From NCBI GenBank assembly GCA_023459755.1, contig JAEWSS010000012.1:1-8377 (forward strand): DNA of 8,377 nt. Reading direction: 5' to 3'. Below, piece after piece: positions 1 to 6,002 of this stretch; positions within the stretch are counted from its first letter, which is position 1; every line of letters begins with the position of its first letter. Under the pieces are notes generated by a model. That model did not search any database. It was not told the origin of the DNA and saw nothing but the letters and a program-made list of their open reading frames with translations. The DNA is from Verrucomicrobiota bacterium (lineage in GTDB: Bacteria; Verrucomicrobiota; Lentisphaeria; Victivallales; Victivallaceae). A program made the translations under genes and the position numbers.

Positions 1-1021
1 CCTTGGGGGTGGCGTCTTCGTCGCAGATGGCGCGACCCTGAAGCGGAGCGAGTCCGCAGCCGGCGGGATCAAGGACAAAGGCGTCGGTGTCGGGCATGTC
101 GGGGTCGGCCATGATGGTCATGCCGCGGCCGTTGATCTCGTTGACGATCACGGCGACATAGGCGCCGCGGCGGTCATCGGAACGAACAATCTGAAGCTGG
201 TCGCGGTACTCGTTGGAAAGCACCCGCGCCTGACCGGGCGAGCACAAAATCTGCACCGGATCGCCGCCGGCGGAGAGGATGGCCTGCGCCGCGTCGTTAA
301 TCATCACCGAATCAAGACGGGCGCCGCCGCCGGCCACGGCGAGACCTTCGCTCTGCGTGGCAAAGAAGTAGAGACCGCCGGCCTCGCCGCGGTTGGCCGA
401 GGTGGCCTCCACCCGGCGGCCGAACAAAGCGACGCGGTTCAGGTCGCGGGCAAGTTCGCCCAGCGCGAACGCGGTCTGGCGGTTGATCTGATTGTCCACG
501 CCGCCGTAGACGTTGATTGCGATCGCCGAACCGGTGAGGATGATGTCCTTGCGGAAAATCTGGGTGCAGTTGTATTCGACTCCGCTGAGCTGATACGCCT
601 CTTCGCCGTCGCCGGTATTGGAGCCTTCCGCCATCGGAGAACTGACAATGTTCAGGACGTCGCCGGAGGTGACGGCGGTAACGCTCGAACCGTTGGCGGC
701 CACCAGGGTAACGGTGAAAGTGGTGCTGCTGGAGATCGCGCCGACTTTGAACAGCGCCGAATCGTCCTTGACCACCAGCAGCGTACCGGCGCGCAGTTTC
801 GCCACGTCGGAGGCGCTGGCGGTAACGGTTCCGCTGGAAACGGCCGTTGCGGTAACGGCGCGGCCGGTCAGTTGATCCTCGAACCATTCGTGTTTCTGGG
901 CGGCGGCCGGTTCAAGCGTGCGAAAGTTGGAGATGAAGCGCGGTTCGTCCTTGATGACGGTGGAGAGGATGTCCGAAAGGTCGCGCTTTTTGTTGGAGAA
1001 CGAGTAGGTGTAGAGTGCCAT
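1..1021 (-). CDS. Phage major capsid protein, SU10/DUF5309-like (3' end outside window)
   Basis: Structural protein that would form the icosahedral head of a tailed phage. Reading leftward from ATG at 1021, 340 codons are open to the window edge with no stop. Seen in the sequence: a polar N-arm (MALYTYSFSNKKRD), then P27-R-F and a KHEWFEDQL block (residues 43-51), the position and form of the conserved His/Glu-Trp..Asp block of the SU10 major-capsid (DUF5309) family. A Ser/Thr/Val-rich beta region (about 52-130) follows, then an alpha/beta core with QINRQTAFALGELARDLNR, and a C-terminal GRGMTIMADPDMPDTDAFVLDP block ending with an ADP..D.D.FVLDP pattern typical of that family. Members are roughly 300-350 residues, so only a short tail is probably missing. 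The start follows the 1051-1491 gene by 29 nt and has a modest AAGGGA ribosome site. Family assignment is from motif memory; base composition resembles the host genes. Confidence 0.82.
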   Translation of the reverse strand, partial: MALYTYSFSNKKRDLSDILSTVIKDEPRFISNFRTLEPAAAQKHEWFEDQLTGRAVTATAVSSGTVTASASDVAKLRAGTLLVVKDDSALFKVGAISSSTTFTVTLVAANGSSVTAVTSGDVLNIVSSPMAEGSNTGDGEEAYQLSGVEYNCTQIFRKDIILTGSAIAINVYGGVDNQINRQTAFALGELARDLNRVALFGRRVEATSANRGEAGGLYFFATQSEGLAVAGGGARLDSVMINDAAQAILSAGGDPVQILCSPGQARVLSNEYRDQLQIVRSDDRRGAYVAVIVNEINGRGMTIMADPDMPDTDAFVLDPAGCGLAPLQGRAICDEDATPK

Positions 1022-1050
1022 GTTTTTTCCCTTTTTATGTTTGGGGGTTG

Positions 1051-1491
1051 TTATAAGATTTCGGGAGCCGACTCAAGCAGTCTGGCGATGCATCTGACGG
1101 TGCGCGGCCCGGAAGACGGCCCGTCGTCATTTACGACCGCGGCGGACGGACTGCCGCCGCCCGTTGCCGGATTGTCGCTTCCGCCGCCGGCTCCGGGAGT
1201 CAGCGGCAGGGTGAAAAAGCCTGGAATGGCGGTGGACAACCCGTCCATAAAGGCGTCGACTTTGGCCGGATCGTCAAGGTCGATCTGATTTTTCACCGCC
1301 AGATAGTCCAGATAATCCGGGTCGGAGAAGCGGCGTTCTCCGGCGATTCCGGCGATCCGGGTGCGCCGCTTGAGCAGGTCAAGTTCGCGGCGGACATTTT
1401 CGCCGTCGGAACAGAACTCGGCCAGACGGGCGCACTCCTCGGCCGAAAGCCGTTCGTGCACCGCTTTTGCAATGATTTCATTCATTTCCAT
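1051..1491 (-). CDS. Small unrecognised gene directly upstream of the capsid gene, possible head-assembly/scaffold protein
   Basis: A 146-residue protein I do not recognise. The ATG at 1491 is chosen because AAGGAGG lies 8 nt before it; the frame is open further upstream to 1632, but that would run into the divergent gene and lacks such a site. Residues 1-50 look alpha-helical and charged (NEIIAKAVHERLSAEE, then RRELDLLKRRTR). A DPDYLDYLAVKNQIDLDDPAKVDAF segment follows, then a low-complexity Gly/Ser/Pro/Asp linker (about 97-128), and a short C-terminal helix-like end (TVRCIARLLESAPEIL). It is co-directional with the capsid gene and ends 29 nt before it, almost certainly cotranscribed. The slot just upstream of a major capsid gene often holds scaffold, protease or decoration genes; scaffold or head accessory is therefore an inference from position only. 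No protease motif is visible. Confidence 0.7.
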   Translation of the reverse strand: MEMNEIIAKAVHERLSAEECARLAEFCSDGENVRRELDLLKRRTRIAGIAGERRFSDPDYLDYLAVKNQIDLDDPAKVDAFMDGLSTAIPGFFTLPLTPGAGGGSDNPATGGGSPSAAVVNDDGPSSGPRTVRCIARLLESAPEIL

Positions 1492-1499
1492 ACAGAAAA

Positions 1500-1506
1500 C
1501 CTCCTT
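1500..1506 (-). promoter_or_regulatory. Strong Shine-Dalgarno site of the small capsid-linked gene
   Basis: On the minus strand AAGGAGG occurs 8 nt upstream of the ATG at 1491. It is the best match to the anti-Shine-Dalgarno sequence in the window and decides the start of the gene. Most other genes here have weaker sites (GAGG, AGGA or GGAG), so this one may be translated unusually efficiently. Confidence 0.8.
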
Positions 1507-1526
1507 GTCTGTCCGCAGAAAGGTTG

Positions 1527-1545
1527 TCAACCCGGGGCGGGTTGA
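1527..1545. promoter_or_regulatory. 19-bp palindrome between divergent genes, candidate operator
   Basis: TCAACCCG-GGG-CGGGTTGA: two perfect 8-bp arms around a 3-bp centre. It sits in the 103-bp gap between the divergent starts at 1491 and 1595. The right arm overlaps the proposed rightward -35 box (TTGAAT, 1542-1547). The left arm overlaps a TTGACA on the minus strand (1530-1525) that has no matching -10 at the right distance. The symmetry and position suit a dimeric repressor. No U-run follows on either strand, so a terminator is unlikely. Confidence 0.5.
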
Positions 1546-1569
1546 ATTGCCGGAGAAAGAGGTTATATT
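1542..1569 (+). promoter_or_regulatory. Predicted sigma70-like promoter for the two-helix membrane protein gene
   Basis: TTGAAT (1542-1547), 16-bp spacer, TATATT (1564-1569); an overlapping TATAAT lies at 1569-1574. Transcription would start near 1576, giving a leader of about 19 nt before the ATG at 1595. TTATATTATAA (1563-1573) is also an inverted repeat, so the minus strand carries TATAAT (1572-1567), a possible -10 for the capsid-side genes, though its upstream -35 is poor. Confidence 0.5.
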
Positions 1570-1594
1570 ATAATTGTGTAGGAATGAGGTAAAA

Positions 1595-3085
1595 ATGTAT
1601 AAATTCTCCGAGTCGTTCACGCAGCACGACAAATATCAACTTGAACTGAAATTCAATTATCCGGCGTCGGAAAAGCAGAAGCTCAACGCTTACAGCGTGG
1701 ACGCTTATATTTTTCTGCCCAACAGCCTTGACGTCAACAGTTCAACCTATACCCAAACCGATTTCTACACCGATGTGCGCGACTATATCCGGCTCAAAAC
1801 CCCCGCGCTGAGACTATCGGAGATCGGCGCCGGCGACGCCTCGCCGCTCGCCCTGCTCGCCGCCGGCATACGCGAACTGGCGGACAACGCGCCCGGCGGC
1901 CTTGACCACTACACCAAACGGCTGAAGATGTTCAGTTCGATTATGAAAAGCTCGCTGCGCGACGAAGCCGAAGAAGTCGTGACGCAGCTGACCGCCGCCT
2001 CCGGCAAAAACACATTCCGGCAATATCTGGCTGACGCCGACGCGATTCTGCACCGCTTCCGACTGCTGGAAAAACAACTGCTTGCCGCCGAACCGCCGGC
2101 CGCCGCCGTGGAACTTTTTCATCATGCCGACGAATTTTTGAGCATCAACATCAACAAGCACCGCTATCAACTGTGGTTTGCACTGAAGGACAGTCCGCTG
2201 GCCTGGAAGTCGGACGCGCAAAAGAAACTGGTCGCCCTCTGCCGCGGTGAAATAGCCTATCGCAAACACCGCCGCTACCCCTCCGTTCCAGCGGTGGAAG
2301 GCGACAACGAGGAGCTGGTCTACCGCGAAGGCGTGCTTAAAAAAGCCATGGCCAGCGTGCTTTTTCTCAATACCGCCACCAGAAAAGACGGCGTTCTGCT
2401 CGAAAATATGATTTTCGGTTTCGCCGCCGGACTGGCGATGACCTTCGCCGCCTTGATCGCCTACTTCACCCGCGACATCCTGATGCGGGAGTTTTCAATA
2501 GTTGTTCTGCTTGTACTGGTCCTCGCCTATATGGGAAAAGACCGGATCAAAGAGCTGTCCAAGGCTTATCTCTACCAGAAAGCCCGCCGCTTCATGTACG
2601 ACTACAAAATAAAAATGTACGACGCCTCAGGACGCGAAGTGGGCGAATGCCGGGAGGGATTCCGCTTCATCCGGGAAAATGAAGTGCCGGAGGTGGTGAC
2701 GAAAATCCGCCACCGGGAATATTTGTCGCGGCTGGAAAACGGCTGTTTCGGCGAACAGGTGATGCTGTCGCGCCGCCGGGTCAAGCTGAAGGCGGAGGTG
2801 CGCCGCGAATTCGCCGGCGACTTTGAGATCGAGGGCATTGTGGACATCATGCGGCTGAACGTCCGAAAATTCCTGACGAAGATGGACAACCCGGAGCGTC
2901 CGGTGTTCGTGCCGGACGAAGAACGCGACACCGTCCACGTCGTCCGCGGCAAACGGGTCTACCACGTCAACATCGTCATGCACTATTCGATGGAGGGGCA
3001 TGAGGACCGCTATACCAGATACCGTCTGATTCTGTCGCGCAACGGAATAAAAGGAATAAACTACGTCGGCGAACCGGATATCTGA
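1595..3085 (+). CDS. Hypothetical protein with central two-helix membrane hairpin
   Basis: A 496-residue protein whose family I cannot name. The ATG at 1595 is preferred: GAGG lies 5 nt before it, whereas the TTG at 1574 falls in or next to the proposed -10. Seen in the sequence: an N-terminal soluble part of about 270 residues that opens with a motif-like stretch (DAYIFLPNSLDVNSSTY, then FYTDVRDYIRLKTP); a membrane hairpin with helices at about 271-291 (MIFGFAAGLAMTFAALIAYF) and 299-314 (EFSIVVLLVLVLAYMG), joined by a loop of about eight residues; then a C-terminal soluble part of about 180 residues. The stretch after helix 2 is strongly basic (KDRIKELSK, QKARR), so by the positive-inside rule both large domains should be cytoplasmic. 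There is no signal peptide. It appears monocistronic: its own promoter lies upstream, and another probable promoter follows the stop codon. No catalytic motif was recognised. Confidence 0.85.
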   Translation: MYKFSESFTQHDKYQLELKFNYPASEKQKLNAYSVDAYIFLPNSLDVNSSTYTQTDFYTDVRDYIRLKTPALRLSEIGAGDASPLALLAAGIRELADNAPGGLDHYTKRLKMFSSIMKSSLRDEAEEVVTQLTAASGKNTFRQYLADADAILHRFRLLEKQLLAAEPPAAAVELFHHADEFLSININKHRYQLWFALKDSPLAWKSDAQKKLVALCRGEIAYRKHRRYPSVPAVEGDNEELVYREGVLKKAMASVLFLNTATRKDGVLLENMIFGFAAGLAMTFAALIAYFTRDILMREFSIVVLLVLVLAYMGKDRIKELSKAYLYQKARRFMYDYKIKMYDASGREVGECREGFRFIRENEVPEVVTKIRHREYLSRLENGCFGEQVMLSRRRVKLKAEVRREFAGDFEIEGIVDIMRLNVRKFLTKMDNPERPVFVPDEERDTVHVVRGKRVYHVNIVMHYSMEGHEDRYTRYRLILSRNGIKGINYVGEPDI

Positions 3086-3086
3086 T

Positions 3087-3114
3087 TTGCATAAACCTTC
3101 CGGCATGCTAATTT
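3087..3114 (+). promoter_or_regulatory. Probable promoter of the TolC-family gene
   Basis: TTGCAT (3087-3092), 16-bp spacer, TAATTT (3109-3114), in an AT-rich 68-bp gap. The predicted start is near 3121, giving a leader of about 33 nt with GGGGAGGA (3141-3148) before the ATG at 3154. The boxes are weaker than those at 1542 and 4569. Confidence 0.4.
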
Positions 3115-3153
3115 ATTTTCAGAGGAAAAATTTGCAGGCAGGGGAGGAATACC

Positions 3154-4572
3154 ATGGGTAAACTTGCGCCGTCATTGTATCTTTGCGCCGCGCTTCTTGC
3201 CGGGGGATGCTATCAGTATCAACCGCCGGACGCGGCGCTGCTGTCCGCCAAATTCACGCCGGAAAACCGCGAAGCCACCGACCGCATCCTGCTTGAAGAG
3301 AAGATACTGCGGCTGGACACCGCGAAAAACATCGCGGAAATGAACAACCAGAACTATCTGGCCGCCTATCACTTTGTCAATGCCGCGCGCATGCGCTACT
3401 ATCAGGCGCTCGGCGCCTATGCGCCGGAAATCCGCGCCGGAGTGGACACCGGACAAACCGTGTCCGGAGCCAACGATATGCTCAATCCGCCAATGAATAT
3501 CGCCGGACGCGAAACCGCGTTCCAGTCGCACGCCACGCTGAGCGCGTCGTGGCTGCTTTTCGACGGATTCGCCCGCTATCTCAGCGTTCTGGCGTCGTCC
3601 AGCGAATACAAGCGCGCCGCCGCCGAAAAGATGCGCGTGCTCTGCATGCTCAAGCGGGCGGTCGCCTACGCTTACTACGACATTCAGTATGCCCGTGAAA
3701 TACAAAGGATTCAGGACGCGAACATCGTCTTCCAGCAAAAAATGCTCGGGATCGTCGCGCCGGAGGCCGCCGCCGGAAAACGGCCGGAAGACGAACGGCT
3801 CAACTTCAGCATCTTCGCCGGACTGGGCGAGACCGCGCTGCTCGACGCCGTAAACAGCGAAAATATCGCCGATTACGCCTTGTCGCAGTTGATGGGGTAC
3901 AGCGAAGGCGCCCTGCCCGGCGATCTCGGCTTCGAGCCGTTTCCCGAAAAAATAGAGCGCATGTACTACGGAGTGGACAGCTGCATCTCAATCGCGCTTC
4001 AGAACAGCCCGGAAATGCACATCATGGAGCAAATGCTTGAAGTCGCCTATTATAATAAAATGAAGAGTTACAGCTCCTATTTCCCGACCGTCTACGGCGA
4101 CCTGCAATACGACAACACGCAATTCAACTCCCATTATTCCGACTATCGGGTGCGCCACTCCACCTTCAGCCAGAACTCAATCTACTACGGCATCCATGCC
4201 GACCTTCTGCTGTTCAACGGTCTGGCCCGCTACAACGCCATGCGTGAAATGCAGACGCTGTTCGCCGTCTCCGAGTTCCAGATGGCGGAAACCTATCTGA
4301 AGATCATCAACGACATCCGCTCCGCCTACTCAAACTACGAGACCGCCTGGGAAAAATATCAGATTTACAAAAAACTGCTGCCGGAGGCGAAACTTCAACG
4401 CGACCTGGTGGAAAAACGTTATATCGACTACCACGCCAGCGTCGATCGCGTCGACAAGGTTCAGGAGTATTACGTCGCCGTCCAGACCAGCTACGCCGCC
4501 GCCGTAACCGACTTTGAAAAAGCCATCGCCCAACTCGAAGCCATTATGATGATAAACGTTTACACCCGTTGA
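3154..4572 (+). CDS. TolC-family outer-membrane factor, predicted lipoprotein
   Basis: Outer-membrane channel component of the type that exports drugs, metabolites or proteins together with an inner-membrane pump and a periplasmic adaptor. 472 residues. The N-terminus is a lipoprotein signal (LYLCAALLAGGC, lipidated Cys19), as in OprM/NodT-type members. The protein shows the TolC internal duplication: long helical stretches with two matching beta-strand signatures, WLLFDGFAR (133-141) and LLLFNGLAR (351-359). Each is preceded by a segment in which a YAPEI or YFPTV block follows a helix (about 89 and 310). The C-terminal helices (AYSNYETAWEKYQIYK through KRYIDYHASVDRVDKVQEYY) are typical. GGGGAGGA sits about 6 nt before the ATG. 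No adaptor (HlyD-like), ABC or RND gene is adjacent in this window, so the partner pump is unknown. Its stop codon overlaps the -35 box of the next promoter. Confidence 0.88.
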   Translation: MGKLAPSLYLCAALLAGGCYQYQPPDAALLSAKFTPENREATDRILLEEKILRLDTAKNIAEMNNQNYLAAYHFVNAARMRYYQALGAYAPEIRAGVDTGQTVSGANDMLNPPMNIAGRETAFQSHATLSASWLLFDGFARYLSVLASSSEYKRAAAEKMRVLCMLKRAVAYAYYDIQYAREIQRIQDANIVFQQKMLGIVAPEAAAGKRPEDERLNFSIFAGLGETALLDAVNSENIADYALSQLMGYSEGALPGDLGFEPFPEKIERMYYGVDSCISIALQNSPEMHIMEQMLEVAYYNKMKSYSSYFPTVYGDLQYDNTQFNSHYSDYRVRHSTFSQNSIYYGIHADLLLFNGLARYNAMREMQTLFAVSEFQMAETYLKIINDIRSAYSNYETAWEKYQIYKKLLPEAKLQRDLVEKRYIDYHASVDRVDKVQEYYVAVQTSYAAAVTDFEKAIAQLEAIMMINVYTR

Positions 4573-4597
4573 AAAAAAACGGTTCGCGTGTTATATT
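4569..4597 (+). promoter_or_regulatory. Predicted sigma70-like promoter of the malic enzyme-ddh operon
   Basis: TTGAAA (4569-4574), 17-bp spacer, TATATT (4592-4597); this is the best-spaced promoter in the window. The -35 overlaps the TGA stop of the TolC-like gene. GTTATATTAT around the -10 is identical, over 10 bp, to the -10 region at 1562-1571. The predicted start is near 4604, and GAGG (4627-4630) lies 8 nt before the ATG at 4639. Confidence 0.6.
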
Positions 4598-4613
4598 ATC
4601 AGATTGCTGATAA
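4596..4613. promoter_or_regulatory. Inverted repeat at the predicted transcription start, operator or 5' hairpin
   Basis: TTATCAG-ATTG-CTGATAA: perfect 7-bp arms with a 4-bp centre. It begins inside the -10 box and covers the predicted +1, a classic place for a repressor site. If the mRNA starts before the left arm it could also form a 5' hairpin. No U-run follows, so it is not a good intrinsic terminator for the upstream gene. Confidence 0.45.
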
Positions 4614-4638
4614 AACGTCAATCAACGAGGTCTGAACA

Positions 4639-5976
4639 ATGGACAAAGCACAACAGGACGCGCTCAATTATCACAGTTCCCCGACTGCGGGAAAAATCAA
4701 AATCGTCTCGTCAAAACCCTGCGCCACCGCCCGCGATCTCTCGCTGGCCTACACTCCCGGCGTGGCCGTTCCGTGTCTGGAAATCAAGAACCGCCCCGAA
4801 TCGATCTGGGAATACACCGCGAAGGGCAACATGGTTGCGGTCATCTCCGACGGCACGGCGGTACTTGGCCTCGGCAACATCGGCCCCGGCGCCGGACTGC
4901 CGGTGATGGAAGGCAAATGCGTGCTGTTCAAGCGCTTTGCCGACATCGACGCAATTCCGCTGTGCCTGTCCAAGGTATTCAACGAAAAAGGCAGGACCGA
5001 CGCGGCGAAACTTATCGAAACCGTCGAACGGCTGGAGCCGGTTTTCGGCGGTATCAATCTCGAAGACATCGGGTCGCCCGCCTGCTTTGAAGTGGAAACC
5101 ACGCTGAAAAAACGCATGGCGATTCCGGTGTTTCACGATGACCAGCACGGCACCGCGATCATTTCACTGGCCGCGCTGCTCAATGCGTTGAAGCTGGTCG
5201 GCAAAAAGATCGAAGAGTGCCGCTTCGTCATCAACGGCGCCGGCGCCGCCGGCATCTCCTGCAGCGAATTTTACATCAAAGCCGGAGCCGACCGCGCAAA
5301 ATTCATCATGCTCGACTCCAAGGGCGTCATCTCAAAAAAACGCACCGACCTCAACGCCGAAAAACAACGCTTCGCCGCCGACACCGACTGCGAAACTTTG
5401 GCCGACGCCATGAAGGGCGCCGACGTTTTTCTCGGCCTCTCGGTCGGCAACTGCGTAACCAAGGAAATGGTGAAGTCAATGGCCGACGGCGCGGTGATTT
5501 TCGCCATGGCCAACCCGACGCCGGAAATTTTCCCGGCCGACGCATGGGACGCCGGAGCCGCCGTGGTCGGCACCGGCCGCACCGACTTTCCGAACCAGAT
5601 CAACAACGTCCTCGGGTTCCCCGGCATCTTCCGCGGCGCCCTCGACGTGCGCGCCACCGACATCACCGAGAACATGAAGCTGGCCGCCAGTTTTGCCATT
5701 GCCGAAGTGGCAACCGAACCGGTTCCGGCGGAAATTCTCTCCGAACTGTCCATTGCCTACCCCGAAGACTTCGCCAACGGCGTTTTCGCCGGCGAAAATC
5801 CGATGAAGCGCACCTATGTGATCCCGAAGCCGTTTGACTCGCGGGTGGTTCCGCGGGTTGCCCGCCGGGTGGCCGAAGCCGCCATGAGCGACGGCGTCGC
5901 CGGGCGGAAAATCGAGGACATGGAAGCATATGAAACCGCGGTCGCGGCCAGAATCAAGGCCGCCAACCGCAACTGA
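4639..5976 (+). CDS. Malic enzyme (malate dehydrogenase, oxaloacetate-decarboxylating), short bacterial form
   Basis: Converts L-malate to pyruvate and CO2 with reduction of NAD(P)+ in the cytoplasm. 445 residues, so it has the catalytic and NAD-binding domains of the MaeB/YtsJ class but lacks the C-terminal phosphotransacetylase-like domain of long MaeB proteins. Visible motifs: [11 protein letters not shown] with catalytic Tyr38; [14 protein letters not shown] (70-83); [10 protein letters not shown] with catalytic Lys93; [12 protein letters not shown] with metal-binding Glu142/Asp143; [10 protein letters not shown] with Asp167/Asp168; Rossmann loop GAGAAG (200-205); ANPTPEI (291-297); and [26 protein letters not shown]. 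Residue roles come from family knowledge. NAD versus NADP preference cannot be read safely. The DAP dehydrogenase gene follows 26 nt later in the same direction with no promoter seen between, so the two are probably cotranscribed from the 4569 promoter. Confidence 0.95.
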   Translation: MDKAQQDALNYHSSPTAGKIKIVSSKPCATARDLSLAYTPGVAVPCLEIKNRPESIWEYTAKGNMVAVISDGTAVLGLGNIGPGAGLPVMEGKCVLFKRFADIDAIPLCLSKVFNEKGRTDAAKLIETVERLEPVFGGINLEDIGSPACFEVETTLKKRMAIPVFHDDQHGTAIISLAALLNALKLVGKKIEECRFVINGAGAAGISCSEFYIKAGADRAKFIMLDSKGVISKKRTDLNAEKQRFAADTDCETLADAMKGADVFLGLSVGNCVTKEMVKSMADGAVIFAMANPTPEIFPADAWDAGAAVVGTGRTDFPNQINNVLGFPGIFRGALDVRATDITENMKLAASFAIAEVATEPVPAEILSELSIAYPEDFANGVFAGENPMKRTYVIPKPFDSRVVPRVARRVAEAAMSDGVAGRKIEDMEAYETAVAARIKAANRN

Positions 5977-6002
5977 AAAATCATCAGGACAACAACAGCA
6001 TC

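Noticed and set aside
312..887. 191-codon minus-strand ORF rich in Arg, and the 69-codon and 85-codon ORFs around it
   Set aside because: They lie in other frames of the capsid gene, have extreme Arg or Ser/Thr composition, and show no family motif; they are frame shadows in GC-rich DNA.
1525..1530. Minus-strand TTGACA as -35 for the capsid-side operon
   Set aside because: At 15-19 bp downstream there is only the ribosome-site region (GACAAGG), with no -10-like sequence.
1574..1594. TTG start for the two-helix membrane protein
   Set aside because: It overlaps or precedes the predicted transcription start and has no ribosome site; the ATG at 1595 has GAGG at 5 nt.
1492..1594. Prophage attachment site in the divergent gap
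   Set aside because: There is no tRNA, integrase or second copy of a core repeat in the window; the palindrome alone is better explained as an operator.
1492..1632. Upstream extension of the small capsid-linked gene to an ATG at 1632
   Set aside because: It would cross the palindrome, promoter and start of the divergent gene, whereas AAGGAGG sits at the right distance from the ATG at 1491.
5217..5837. 206-codon plus-strand ORF made mostly of Arg and His
   Set aside because: It is a +1 shadow of the malic enzyme gene; the true frame carries all catalytic motifs.
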